The notes beneath the pieces were generated by a model that saw only the letters and a program-made list of their open reading frames with translations, searched no databases and had not been told where the DNA came from. A stretch of DNA of 64,000 nt, taken from contig NZ_CP009211.1 of NCBI RefSeq assembly GCF_000739455.1, positions 2,379,159 through 2,443,158 of the forward strand, written 5' to 3'. The DNA comes from Corynebacterium imitans. GTDB taxonomy: Bacteria > Actinomycetota > Actinomycetes > Mycobacteriales > Mycobacteriaceae. Shown in pieces: positions 28,477 to 37,593 of this stretch. The position numbers and the translations under genes are program-made. How positions within the stretch are numbered: position 1 is the stretch's first letter; every line of letters starts with the position of its first letter.

Positions 28477-29410
28477 TGCCGCGATCATCGGTGGCGGTCA
28501 ATCTGCACTCGCTACCGCCTACTACTTGCGTAAATATGGTGTGGACTTCACAATCTTCGGCGACCACGCCGCCGGATCCTGGCCCACCTACTGGGATCAC
28601 CTCACACTCTTTTCCCACGCCGAGTTTTCCAACCTCCCCGGCTGGCCCATGCCCGCCTACGACGGCTACCCGCCGCGTGACCACGTAGTGGACTACCTGA
28701 CCAGATACGAGCAGCGCTACGACTTCCCGGTTGTGCGCGAGCGGGTCGAGCGGGTGACGCAGCACGACGGGACGTTCAGACTGCTCCCCCAGGACGTCGA
28801 GGCGCGCAACGTGGTGGTGGCGACCGGGAACATCCCCTTCGTGCCGCACCTGCCGGGCGTGTTTCACGGCACGCAGATCCACTCCGCCGGCTACCGCAAC
28901 CCCGCGCAGTTCGCAGGCAAAAGTGTCGCGGTGGTTGGCGGCGGAGACTCCGGTGCCCAGATCACGGCGGACCTGGCACTTCACGGCGTCGACGTGCAGT
29001 GGCTGACCCGCACACCCCCGCGCTTCATGCCTGACGACGTCGACGGCGAGGCGCTCTTCCGCCGCAACCGCGAGCGCTTCCTTGCCATCTCACAAGGCAA
29101 AGAAGATCCGGGCGGGGCCGACTTCGGCGGCGACATCGTCGCAGTTCCTGAAGTGCGCCGCGCACGCGATGCGGGTCTCCTAAAGATTCGGCACCTTCCA
29201 CCTTCCTTGGACGAGATCGAAGCGCGCGGGGTGGACGTACTCATCTGGGCGACCGGCTACCGGCCTGCGCTCGGACCGGTGCGCGGGCTCGATCGAGATA
29301 CGCCAGGCCTGTGGTTCGTGGGCTACAACGACATCAACGGCCCGGGCGCGGGCACGCTCGGCGGCGTGAGCCCATTTGCGCGGGATGTGGCGCGCGCGAT
29401 CGCGGGCTAA
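28469..29410 (+). CDS. Flavin-dependent monooxygenase/oxidoreductase
   Basis: A 313-residue flavoprotein. The FAD motif GGGQSALATAYYLRK is at the N-terminus (about 8-22), a second Rossmann motif VVGGGDSGAQITADL for NAD(P) is mid-protein (about 155-170), and ATGYRP lies near the C-terminus. The pattern fits the flavin monooxygenase/thioredoxin-reductase-like superfamily. GGAGG precedes ATG 28469, inside the end of nnr. The substrate is unknown. It converges on a TetR gene (4-nt overlap). Confidence 0.85.
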   Translation: MLDAAIIGGGQSALATAYYLRKYGVDFTIFGDHAAGSWPTYWDHLTLFSHAEFSNLPGWPMPAYDGYPPRDHVVDYLTRYEQRYDFPVVRERVERVTQHDGTFRLLPQDVEARNVVVATGNIPFVPHLPGVFHGTQIHSAGYRNPAQFAGKSVAVVGGGDSGAQITADLALHGVDVQWLTRTPPRFMPDDVDGEALFRRNRERFLAISQGKEDPGGADFGGDIVAVPEVRRARDAGLLKIRHLPPSLDEIEARGVDVLIWATGYRPALGPVRGLDRDTPGLWFVGYNDINGPGAGTLGGVSPFARDVARAIAG

Positions 29411-30039
29411 AGATTGCGGTCTTTCGCGTCTGCCAAGGCCAGTGCGAGGCGGGCGTACTTCTGCGCGACCGCCTCTGGGGAATCCGGCCCGTCCGCGCGG
29501 AACCAACCGGCGATGCCTTGGATCGCGCTCAGTAGGGCGCGTGAGATGTCGGTGGGGGAAGCGTACGTCGAAAAGCAGCCCTGCTCTTGCCCGCGCTGAA
29601 TGATAGAGCGCAACTTGAGCTCAATGCGATCCCTGCGCTCCTCATAGATCTGCCGGTTCTCGCCCTCGAGCGAGCGGATCTCGCTGTCCAAGAAGGCGAG
29701 CTCGCGGTAGTGGGCCATGTACAGGCTCAACGCCTCGGTGAAGTGCACGAGCTGCGCGCGAGGGTCGTCACCCGCCTCGTCTACGCTCGCCTCCACTTTC
29801 TGTTCCACGATGGTCAGGGAATAGTCCAGTAGCGCGACGAGGACGTGCTGCTTGTTGTCGTAGTGGTAGTACAGCGCGGGGATGGTCACGCCGACGTCGC
29901 GAGCCATCGCGCGGACAGTGGTTGCGTGGTACCCGCGCTCGGCAAAGTGCCGCAGGGCCACCGTCAGGATGGTGTCGAGCTCCAACGGGGGAAAGTCTCG
30001 CCAGTTGGAGGAAGATATGGGGGCAACGCTGTTAGGCAC
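29407..30039 (-). CDS. TetR-family transcriptional regulator
   Basis: A 210-residue regulator. The N-terminal HTH is ERGYHATTVRAMARDVGVTIPALYYHYDNKQ in outline (about 34-64); an all-helical ligand domain follows. GTG 30039 is preceded by TAGAAT at 6 nt (leaderless). The C-terminal domain resembles TetR_C_33-type regulators of lipid catabolism, which is only an impression. Target unknown. Confidence 0.92.
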   Translation of the reverse strand: MPNSVAPISSSNWRDFPPLELDTILTVALRHFAERGYHATTVRAMARDVGVTIPALYYHYDNKQHVLVALLDYSLTIVEQKVEASVDEAGDDPRAQLVHFTEALSLYMAHYRELAFLDSEIRSLEGENRQIYEERRDRIELKLRSIIQRGQEQGCFSTYASPTDISRALLSAIQGIAGWFRADGPDSPEAVAQKYARLALALADAKDRNL

Positions 30040-30048
30040 GCCAAAATT

Positions 30049-30771
30049 CTATCGCGACCTCCCCGCCCAGGTCATCGCGGCCCACACGGCGGGGACGCCC
30101 GGCACGACGACAAAGAGGTAGTACGGCCACTTGCCAAAAAGTTCGAGGATGGACCAGCCGCGCGGGTAGCCCGCGAGGAAGCCATAGTTGCCGCCGGTGA
30201 TGCGGTTCGCGGTGGCGGCAAGACCGGCCCAGGCAATGGTGATCGCTGTGGTGATGCGCCAATCGCGCCAGGTCGGGCGGTAGCCCAGACCGAAGGTAAG
30301 CACGGTGGGGACGACGAGGGCGGCGCAGTGGAAGAACCAGTAGGCGAGCTCTTGCAAGCCGGGGCGGTTCTGCACGTACGCCATGTCGGGGAAGAGCAGC
30401 GCCATCGGGTTAAGCAGGAAGCCCCAGTAGAAGGACAGTGCCGAGACCGTCGGATTGTCCGTCAAGAGCGCGACCGGGGTGATCACGCGCAAAAAGTCGG
30501 TGATGTGGAAGGGTGCTGTCTCGTCCCAGACGATGTTGGCGGGAGCGAGTACCCAGAGGTAGTAGACGGCCACGGTAATCCCAAGTACGGCCCCAGCGAC
30601 CTTGCGCGCTGCCTTCACGGTGCTGCGCGGCAGGTTGCGGGCGGCCACGACCAGGATGCCGCAGCAGAGAATAAGGACGACGAGTACTGCGAGGTGCCGG
30701 GAGTCGTACTGCGTCATCGTCCGGTAAGTGTGTCCGTTGCGCGAGGTCCAGTCCGCTGGTTGGTACGGCAT
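30049..30771 (-). CDS. YwaF/TIGR02206-like integral membrane protein
   Basis: A 240-residue protein with about six or seven membrane helices and the family-like features HITDFLRV and NYGFLAGYP near helix ends. TATCCT lies 8 nt before ATG 30771, favouring that start over ATG 30777. It lies 9 nt upstream of the TetR gene. The family is of unknown function. The roughly 260 bases upstream (to 31031) hold no gene I can support. Confidence 0.82.
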   Translation of the reverse strand: MPYQPADWTSRNGHTYRTMTQYDSRHLAVLVVLILCCGILVVAARNLPRSTVKAARKVAGAVLGITVAVYYLWVLAPANIVWDETAPFHITDFLRVITPVALLTDNPTVSALSFYWGFLLNPMALLFPDMAYVQNRPGLQELAYWFFHCAALVVPTVLTFGLGYRPTWRDWRITTAITIAWAGLAATANRITGGNYGFLAGYPRGWSILELFGKWPYYLFVVVPGVPAVWAAMTWAGRSR

Positions 30772-31031
30772 AGACATCGAGGATATCGTTAATCCACTGT
30801 TTAAGAATTACACGCATGTAACTTCTAAGCTTTTTGGCCCCACCCTTACCTTTTTTACCCCCACTTTAGGGCAATTGCGGAGTCAGCAAGAGGGAGGCAC
30901 CGGCCACATGGACAGACGCCAGTGCCGTGAGCTGCACATACGTTTATATTACCAGGTATTTCCGTGCATTTTACTTCGACAACAGTAAACGGAATGCATT
31001 TATTTATGCGATCCTCAGCTAGACTAAAAAT

Positions 31032-32144
31032 ATGTTCAACAATCAGAAGTTCGCAGCAGCAGCCACCGCCGTCGCCCTGGGCGTGTGCACTGTAATTGCG
31101 CCGCAAGCGCAGGGCGCTACTGTTGGTGCGAACACTGATGGTGTGTGCACGATTTCCCTCAATGACCAGGAGAAGCAGGAGTACCGCCGCATCGCACACG
31201 CATCCACACACTTCAATACGGATGACACCTGGCGCGAAGCTTTCGAGACCGCCTTCCCCGCCGCTCAGGAAATCTCCACCGAGTTCAAGGATTACTACCG
31301 GGGCGCTGAGCGCGAAGCGTTCAACAATAACCTGATGGAAAATCTTAACCTCTGGTCCAAGCGCGTCGCCGCCGAGACCGGCGTTTCTCAGGATGCTTCC
31401 TTCTGGTACTTCTCCTACGTGTGGAACGACCTCGCTACCTCGAGCGACTCGGATCTTTCCCTCGCTACCTACTGGGACTCCGTCGACCAGGCGCTGCAGG
31501 CCGGCGAGATCGTCGCCAACGAAGACCCCGCCGAGTCCGTCTTCACCCCGGTTCCGCCGCTGGCAGAACTGGAGAAGGACCGCAAGGAGCAGTTCCCGGA
31601 GCTCGCTTCGCACGACGCCGCTGCTTGGGCCGACGCCTTTGAGAACTCGCAGGCGCTCCAAGATTACCGCCTCGGTGCCTCGTTCGAGACTGCCTTTGAG
31701 CAGGCCAGCCTCGACTGCGCCAAGGGTGGCGACACCTTCGCCCTCTTCCCCACCGCAGGCGAGAACCCAGACGCGAAGCGCGCAGCAGAGCGGACCGCGG
31801 AGCGCACCGACCAGGGTGCCATCGTCGTCGCCCCGGCAGAGAAAGAAACCTACAACAAGGGAGGCACGACGACCCCCGCTCCGACCGAGGAGCGCAACGT
31901 CACGGTGAACGAGGACGGCTCGACCACCACTCGCATCGTGCGCACCGGCACCAACACCAGCGTGGATGTCACGGTGACCACCCGCGCGAACTCCGCGGAC
32001 GTTGACATCAACGATAAGGAGAAGAAGCAGGCAGCCGGCAAGTCCCAGTCGAAGACTGTGGAGATGGACAACGGCCTGATCGCCGCGATCGTCCTCGCAG
32101 TCCTGGCAACTCTCGGCGGCGTCGCCGCCAGCCTCCTTGGCTAA
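31032..32144 (+). CDS. Secreted, membrane-anchored surface protein A
   Basis: A 370-residue protein. Signal peptide at about 1-29 (cleavage near AQGA|T), a helical ectodomain with two cysteines (VCTISLN and DCAKGG), a Thr/Lys-rich linker (about 265-340) and a C-terminal hydrophobic anchor (about 346-368). It is paralogous to the next gene: both share a VCT start of the mature region, an FPE/FPA-A-x-E motif and a PPxxEIEK/PPLAELEK motif followed by FPEL/FPQL. No known domain. Likely located at the cell surface. Confidence 0.85.
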   Translation: MFNNQKFAAAATAVALGVCTVIAPQAQGATVGANTDGVCTISLNDQEKQEYRRIAHASTHFNTDDTWREAFETAFPAAQEISTEFKDYYRGAEREAFNNNLMENLNLWSKRVAAETGVSQDASFWYFSYVWNDLATSSDSDLSLATYWDSVDQALQAGEIVANEDPAESVFTPVPPLAELEKDRKEQFPELASHDAAAWADAFENSQALQDYRLGASFETAFEQASLDCAKGGDTFALFPTAGENPDAKRAAERTAERTDQGAIVVAPAEKETYNKGGTTTPAPTEERNVTVNEDGSTTTRIVRTGTNTSVDVTVTTRANSADVDINDKEKKQAAGKSQSKTVEMDNGLIAAIVLAVLATLGGVAASLLG

Positions 32145-32976
32145 GCGTGTAGCCCTCGCCACCGCCGTCATGTTAACGTGCGGTGGCTTTGCTGTTCCCG
32201 CAGCGCATGCAGCACCAGCAGTACAGACCGCACAAGTCTGCACCGTCGAACTGGACACCGAGGAGTTCCTCAAGGCCACCGATACCGCGCACCGCTACCT
32301 CGAGCGCGAGGAGCGGCTGTCCCAGGACCGCTACGCCTCCTTCCTCGCCGCGTTCCCCGAGCTCGCCTCCGTCGAAACCGACGTGCGGCGGCGCATCCGC
32401 GACGAAGAACTGGGCATCTACCTGGCCAATGAGCACTTCGCGGACCCCTCCACCATCGAGTACCGCTACGCGGTCGAGCGCTTCGCAGAGCTCGGCCTGC
32501 CCGAGGACGTAGCCGCCTGGTACCTCTCCCGTCACGCGCCGACGCGCACCAACGTGACCCCGCCGATGGATGAGATTGAGAAGTACCACGCGCTCGTCGC
32601 CACCAAGGGACACATCCCGGTCGGCGCAGAGGACCAAGCATGGTTCATCCACACCGGTCTAGCCACCGACACCGCCGGCATCGCCGCCGGATTGCAGGAG
32701 CGCTTCCCGCAACTTACCGCGCCACTCGCGCAGCGCTGGGCCGAGAAGCTTGCCACCACGCCGACCTACGACAACTTCCGCGCCGTCGACGCCTACGCCG
32801 AGCGCTTCGAGGCAGCCCGCCACGAGTGCAAGGCGCAGAACCTGGCCGGGGCCAAACCCCAGGTACCGGACTTGCAGCCCGCAGCAAGTCCTGGCTGGCC
32901 GCTCATCACTGGGATTGTCATGCTGCTCGGTCTCCTCGGTTACGGAGCATTCGCGTATGTCACTTTCTACGCCTAG
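32137..32976 (+). CDS. Secreted, membrane-anchored surface protein B
   Basis: A 279-residue paralogue of the preceding protein. Signal peptide about 1-25 (AKR n-region, AAHA|A), cysteines in VCTVELD and HECKAQN at equivalent places, and a C-terminal anchor (about 253-277). It lacks the Thr-rich linker. The start appears to be TTG 32137, overlapping the previous gene by 8 nt; the next ATG (32170) would remove the basic end of the signal peptide. Probably co-expressed with protein A. Function unknown. Confidence 0.82.
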   Translation: MAKRVALATAVMLTCGGFAVPAAHAAPAVQTAQVCTVELDTEEFLKATDTAHRYLEREERLSQDRYASFLAAFPELASVETDVRRRIRDEELGIYLANEHFADPSTIEYRYAVERFAELGLPEDVAAWYLSRHAPTRTNVTPPMDEIEKYHALVATKGHIPVGAEDQAWFIHTGLATDTAGIAAGLQERFPQLTAPLAQRWAEKLATTPTYDNFRAVDAYAERFEAARHECKAQNLAGAKPQVPDLQPAASPGWPLITGIVMLLGLLGYGAFAYVTFYA

Positions 32977-32985
32977 GTTATTGGT

Positions 32986-34152
32986 GTGACCTCTGCGCTG
33001 AAATCTCCCCAACACTTCCCTGTCGTACCGCTTGCGGCGATGGGTTTTGCCGCCTTCGTCTACGTCACCTTTGAGATGTTCGCCGTCGGACTGATCTCGC
33101 CCATGGCGGCGGACCTCGGCGTGTCAGAGGGGCAGATCGGCCTGCTGATGAGCGTCTACGCGGGGCTCGTGGCCGTGGTAACCATCCCGCTGATGGCCGC
33201 GACCCGCAACATCAACCGGCGGCCACTGTTCATGGCCACGCTCGGCTTCTTGCTCGCGGGCATCGTGCTGCAGGCGATAGCGCAAAACTACTGGGTACTG
33301 GTTGCCGGACGCGTTGCCGCCGCATTGACGCACGGGCTGTTCTGGTCGCTGGTCAACCCGATGGCCGCACGCCTTGCCCCGCAGGGCATGACGGGCAAGG
33401 CGGTCGCCGCGGTCTCGCTTGGCTCCACACTTTCGCTGGTGGTCGGCTCGCCGTTGACCACCTCGCTCGGCGGCATGATCGGGTGGCGCGGCGCGACCTG
33501 GGTGCTCGGGGTGGCAACACTGCTCGCATTTGCGCTGCTGCTCAAAACGCTGCCGAGCATGCCAGCGATCCCGCCAGCACCGCAGGACGGGGTAAAGAAA
33601 ACGCGTTCGGCGATCCCCTCGCTCGTGGTCTTCCTGGCGTTTTCGGTCACTGCGGTCTTTGCCACCTTCACCTACCTCGCACTGTTGGTGGAGGCAACCG
33701 CGGGGCACGCGCTCGTGCCGGTTGGGCTGGGTGCCTACGGCGCGTTCGGGCTTATCGGGGTACTGCTGGCGGGCAAGCGTGTGGACGCCCGCATGATCCG
33801 GCTCAACGGGTTTGCCGGCATCATGCTCATCATCGCCGCGCTCATCGGGCTGCTCGCCCTGCGCGCAGATTCGGGCGTGACGATGTTCATCATGATCGCC
33901 ATCTTCGGTACTGCGGCGGGTGCCCTGCCCACCGTGGCGACCACTATTTTCTTGTTCGCTGGGAAACGCAATCAGGACCTGGCTAGCTCCATCTACGTGG
34001 TGACCTTCCAGGTCGGGATTGCTTCCGGATCCGCGCTCGGCGCTGCGGCAGTGGATGCGGGCTACCTTGGCGGCACGCTCGTGCTCACGCTGCTGCTCGC
34101 GGCCGGCGGGTTTGGCGTGCTTACGCTGCTATCGCGGCCTCGGCTGCGGTGA
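32986..34152 (+). CDS. MFS transporter, drug:H+ antiporter-1 type
   Basis: A 388-residue transporter with 12 predicted helices. It resembles the AraJ/SotB/NepI-type branch of the major facilitator superfamily, with short polar loops after helix 2 (around MAATRNINRRPL). TAGGTT lies 6 nt before GTG 32986 (leaderless). Its end overlaps the converging hrtA by 32 nt. The substrate cannot be told. Confidence 0.88.
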   Translation: MTSALKSPQHFPVVPLAAMGFAAFVYVTFEMFAVGLISPMAADLGVSEGQIGLLMSVYAGLVAVVTIPLMAATRNINRRPLFMATLGFLLAGIVLQAIAQNYWVLVAGRVAAALTHGLFWSLVNPMAARLAPQGMTGKAVAAVSLGSTLSLVVGSPLTTSLGGMIGWRGATWVLGVATLLAFALLLKTLPSMPAIPPAPQDGVKKTRSAIPSLVVFLAFSVTAVFATFTYLALLVEATAGHALVPVGLGAYGAFGLIGVLLAGKRVDARMIRLNGFAGIMLIIAALIGLLALRADSGVTMFIMIAIFGTAAGALPTVATTIFLFAGKRNQDLASSIYVVTFQVGIASGSALGAAAVDAGYLGGTLVLTLLLAAGGFGVLTLLSRPRLR

Positions 34153-34780
34153 CCTTGCCGTCCGCGACGCGGACAACCTCGTCGGAAGAGGAGATCAGCT
34201 CGGTCTCGTGAGTGACAAAGCCGCATGCAATGCCGCGGTCCTCAACGAGCGTGCGCAGCAGCGCGACGATCTCGTGGGAGCGCTCCGAGTCGAGTGCGGC
34301 GGTCGGCTCGTCCGCCAGGATCAGCGAGGGCTCGCCCATGAGCGCGCGGGCGATGCCGACGCGCTGACGCTGGCCACCGGACAGCTGCTGCATCTTCCGA
34401 TCGCCCAATCCCTCCAGGCCCACGGTGGCAAGCAACTCGTCGGCGCGGTCCCGGCGCGGCTTCACCCCGCGGATGTGGTCGGTGACCAGCAGCTGGTCGC
34501 GCACGTTCAGCGCGCCGAGCAGGTTCGCCTGCTGGAAAATCATGCCGATTTTTTCGAGCCGGACGCGGGTGTCCACCGGCTCATCGTCGATAAGCACGGT
34601 GCCCGAATCGGGCGTGAGCAGTCCGGCGGCTGCCGAGAGCAGGGTGGACTTGCCCGAGCCGGACTCGCCGACGATAAAGGTGAGGTGGCCGGGGGTGGCT
34701 TCGAAAGAGACGTTGTCGAGTGCGGTGAGACGCTCCTCGCCGTCCTGGAATGTGACGGTGACGTTTTCCATGTGCAACAT
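34121..34780 (-). CDS. hrtA: ABC transporter ATPase, HrtA-like (heme export)
   Basis: A 219-residue MacB/LolD-type ATPase: Walker A GESGSGKST, Q-loop IFQQANLL, signature LSGGQRQRVGIARALM, Walker B LILADEPTAALD and switch His in THETEL. Its start abuts the stop of the permease gene. Permease plus ATPase, divergent from a sensor kinase/response regulator pair, is the corynebacterial hrtBA-chrSA arrangement, in which heme-activated ChrA induces heme export. The assignment rests on architecture and synteny. Confidence 0.85.
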   Translation of the reverse strand: MLHMENVTVTFQDGEERLTALDNVSFEATPGHLTFIVGESGSGKSTLLSAAAGLLTPDSGTVLIDDEPVDTRVRLEKIGMIFQQANLLGALNVRDQLLVTDHIRGVKPRRDRADELLATVGLEGLGDRKMQQLSGGQRQRVGIARALMGEPSLILADEPTAALDSERSHEIVALLRTLVEDRGIACGFVTHETELISSSDEVVRVADGKVTAAEAAIAA

Positions 34781-35761
34781 TTACGCGATACCTCCGAGTG
34801 CGAGTTGGGGTTCAACCTTGGTAATAGAGCGGGTGGCGAACAGGGCGCCGGCCAGGCCGAGGGCCCAGATCAGCAGCGGCGGGCCGACGGTGGTCAGCGT
34901 GGTCAGGGTGAACGGTACTGCGCCGCCGAGCAGGCGGCCCAGGCCCACGGCGACGCCTGTGCCGACGAGCACGCCGACGCCCAGTACGATCGCGGACTGG
35001 CCGAGTGCGTCCTTGCGCAGGTAGCCGTTGGAGGCACCGATGGCCTTGAGGATGGCCAGGTCGCGGGTGCGCTGCATCGTCCACACGGTGAGGAAGGCGA
35101 CGATGACGAGTGCGGCGATGATGTAGAGGAAGCCTTGGATCATCAGCAGCGAGCCCTGCTCGGAGCCGTAGGCCGGCAGCGCGTTGAAGGAGTCCTCGAG
35201 CGGCATGCCGCGGCCGTCGCTGGCGAGCAGGACGGTGCCCTGAGCATCGGTGTGCATGGCGGCCTGCCAGTCGGCGGTCGGTGCCCACAGGACCGGGGAG
35301 TGCGAGTACTCCAAGTCCTCGGCGGTGCCGCCAACGGTCATCGGTGCGCCGCCGACGGTCAATTCTTCGCCGACCTCGAGGCCGAGGGAGGCAGAGGCAA
35401 TCACTTCGTCGCCGAGCACGTCGCCGCTGGGCAGGGTCGTGCCCTCCGGAAGGCCCAGGATGGCCACGGATTCCTCGGTGCCGTCCTCGCGGCTCAGCAG
35501 CGTCTGGCCAGTGCCCAGCGGGACGTCGCCGGCCTGCACATCGGCGCTATCGATACGGGAGGTGGTGTACGAGGGGTCGTCCATATCCGAAAACACCACG
35601 GATTCCGGCTCGAGCGCCTCGAGTGCTGACGTGTTTTGCTTACCAAGGCCAGCCGTGAGGCCCGTGAGCATGACGACGAGGAGCGTGATCAGCCCCACGA
35701 CGCCAATGATCAGGCCGAAGCGGCCCTTGGCGCTTCCAATCTCTCTCAATCCAACGAACAT
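34781..35761 (-). CDS. hrtB: FtsX-type ABC permease, HrtB-like (heme export)
   Basis: A 326-residue permease with one N-terminal helix (about 17-37), a large extracytoplasmic domain (about 40-200) and three C-terminal helices in an FtsX domain. The N-terminus FVGLREIGSAKGRFGLI resembles HrtB. It works with HrtA to move heme out of the membrane. Starts at ATG 35761 with a CATAAT element 6 nt upstream, facing chrS across 126 nt. Confidence 0.85.
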   Translation of the reverse strand: MFVGLREIGSAKGRFGLIIGVVGLITLLVVMLTGLTAGLGKQNTSALEALEPESVVFSDMDDPSYTTSRIDSADVQAGDVPLGTGQTLLSREDGTEESVAILGLPEGTTLPSGDVLGDEVIASASLGLEVGEELTVGGAPMTVGGTAEDLEYSHSPVLWAPTADWQAAMHTDAQGTVLLASDGRGMPLEDSFNALPAYGSEQGSLLMIQGFLYIIAALVIVAFLTVWTMQRTRDLAILKAIGASNGYLRKDALGQSAIVLGVGVLVGTGVAVGLGRLLGGAVPFTLTTLTTVGPPLLIWALGLAGALFATRSITKVEPQLALGGIA

Positions 35762-35887
35762 GGCTCAATTATGGGCCTGGCCTGCGCTTATATACATCGG
35801 GCGCGTGGTGGAACTTCCACTCAACCATTCGGTTGATTCCTGCCCGACCGGGCTGGATGGAACGCAAACGCCGTTAGGCTTGGACGC
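35762..35887. promoter_or_regulatory. Divergent hrtBA / chrSA promoter region
   Basis: Contains a -10 for chrS (TAGGCT, 35875-35880, 7 nt before its GTG), a -10-like CATAAT and a TATATAAG for hrtB on the minus strand, and the inverted repeat CAACC-attc-GGTTG (35822-35835), a candidate ChrA site. In studied corynebacteria this interval mediates heme-dependent activation of hrtBA; the site here is a prediction. Confidence 0.6.
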
Positions 35888-36997
35888 GTGCAATACACCA
35901 ACCGAATCCTCGCCGTGCTGCGCGTGAGCCTGCACATCCTCGTCGCGGTCCTGCTGCTGGTAGGACTCATCGCCGACTTCGACCCGCTCGCGTTAGTCTT
36001 CGGCGCGTGCTACCTCGCCGGCACCGCGCCCTATAACCGCGGGGTGGAATTCAGCACGCGCGCAACCTGGGCGTGGCTGGCGGTCATCGTCGCGCTGTGG
36101 GGCTGGCTGGCCTACCGCTCCGAAGCTTACGTGTGGTTGGAGTTCCCCCTGGTCATGCTCGGTGTGTTCCTGCTGCCCACCGCGGCGGGCCTGGCGCTGT
36201 CCGCGGTCTTACTCGCCGCCACCCTGGCGATTACGGTGCCCCAATCGGGCGCGAGCGGGGCGATCGGCCCAGCCATCGGCACGGTGCTCGCGGTGATCAT
36301 CGTCCACTCCTACACCATGCTGCGCGGGGAGGCCGAGCACTACAAGCAGCTCGCGCTCGAGCTGGAGGTGGCGGAGCGCTCCCGCGGCGCCGCGGAGGAG
36401 CGCGCCCGCCTGTCACGCGAGGTGCACGACACGATGGCGCAGGGTCTAAGCTCCATCGTGCTGCTCGGCCGGGCGCTGGACAAGCAGCTTGACCGCGACA
36501 CCGCGGACGCTGCGCGCGAGATCCTCACCACCATCCGCGAGGTCGCGGCGGAGAACCTGGCGGAGGCGCGCCGCTTTGTCGCCGTCAACGCCGAGGGCGG
36601 CAGCGCGCAGCCGCCGCGGCGCACCCTGCCCGAGCAGGTCCGCGAGCTGGCGAAGGCGGCCGAGGACCGGCAGCGCGCGCTCGGCGAAACACTCGAGGTG
36701 CAGGTCAACGTGGTCGACGTGGTGGGCCCGGCCGCGGAGGTGGCCGAGCGCGTGGTGCGCGAGGGCTTGAGCAACGTGGTGCGCCACGCGCACGCCACCA
36801 AGGCGGTGGTGACGGTGGATAAGCTGGGGGAGACGATCACCGTCGACGTCTTTGATAACGGCCGCGGCATGTCCGGGCCGGAGGGCTTCGGGCTGCGCGG
36901 CCTGCGCGCCCGCGTCGAGGAAGCCGGCGGCGAGCTTTCGGTCGAGGGAAATGTGCTCGCGGCCACCATTCCCGTCCAACTCAAGGAGGCACAATGA
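35888..36997 (+). CDS. chrS: Sensor histidine kinase, ChrS-like
   Basis: A 369-residue kinase. Five or six membrane helices occupy residues 8-145 with almost no extracellular domain, as expected for intramembrane heme sensing. The HisKA_3 dimerisation helix has RLSREVHDTMAQGL (phospho-His about 180) and a HATPase domain has DNGRGM and GLRGLRARVEEAGG. The start is a leaderless GTG. It overlaps the response regulator by 4 nt. Confidence 0.88.
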   Translation: MQYTNRILAVLRVSLHILVAVLLLVGLIADFDPLALVFGACYLAGTAPYNRGVEFSTRATWAWLAVIVALWGWLAYRSEAYVWLEFPLVMLGVFLLPTAAGLALSAVLLAATLAITVPQSGASGAIGPAIGTVLAVIIVHSYTMLRGEAEHYKQLALELEVAERSRGAAEERARLSREVHDTMAQGLSSIVLLGRALDKQLDRDTADAAREILTTIREVAAENLAEARRFVAVNAEGGSAQPPRRTLPEQVRELAKAAEDRQRALGETLEVQVNVVDVVGPAAEVAERVVREGLSNVVRHAHATKAVVTVDKLGETITVDVFDNGRGMSGPEGFGLRGLRARVEEAGGELSVEGNVLAATIPVQLKEAQ

Positions 36998-37593
36998 TTC
37001 GGGTCATGCTTATCGACGACCACCCGGTCGTCCGCGCCGGACTCCGCGCAGTCCTCAACTCCTTTGGGGACATCGAGGTTGTCGCGGAAGGCGCGGACGG
37101 GACGGCAGAAATCCCCGCGGGCGTGGACGTGATTGTCACCGACATCCAGATGCCAAACGTGGACGGCATCGAGGTGACCCGGCGCGCAGTCGCCGCGGGC
37201 GGGCCACCCGTGCTCATTTTGACCACCTACGACACGCAGGCCGACGTGGTGGCCGCGGTGGAGGCGGGCGCACTGGGCTACCTGCTCAAGGACGCGCCCG
37301 AGGACGAGCTGCACGACGCGGTGGTGAAGGCCGCGAACCGTGAACGCGTGCTTTCCGCACAGGTGGCGGGCGTGCTCGCGGAGCGTGTGATGCGGCCGGA
37401 GGAGGCGCTGTCAGCACGCGAGATTGAGATCCTCAAGGCGCTGCAGACCGGGGCGTCGAATAAGCAGATGGCGGCCAGCCTGTTCATCTCGGAGGCAACC
37501 GTGAAGACGCACCTGATCCACATCTACTCCAAGCTGGGCGTGGATAACCGGACCGCGGCTGTGGACAAGGCCCGGGAGCGCCGCATTATTTAA
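36994..37593 (+). CDS. chrA: NarL/LuxR-type response regulator, ChrA-like
   Basis: A 199-residue regulator. The receiver domain has the acidic pair DD (8-9), phospho-acceptor Asp50 (TDIQMPN), Thr and Lys (LLKDAPEDE). The LuxR HTH is LSAREIEILKALQTGASNKQ then SEATVKTHLIHIY. Coupled to chrS by an ATGA overlap, RBS AAGGAGG. It presumably activates hrtBA upon heme exposure. A dispersed 11-mer (37008-37018) lies at codons 5-9. Confidence 0.9.
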   Translation: MIRVMLIDDHPVVRAGLRAVLNSFGDIEVVAEGADGTAEIPAGVDVIVTDIQMPNVDGIEVTRRAVAAGGPPVLILTTYDTQADVVAAVEAGALGYLLKDAPEDELHDAVVKAANRERVLSAQVAGVLAERVMRPEEALSAREIEILKALQTGASNKQMAASLFISEATVKTHLIHIYSKLGVDNRTAAVDKARERRII

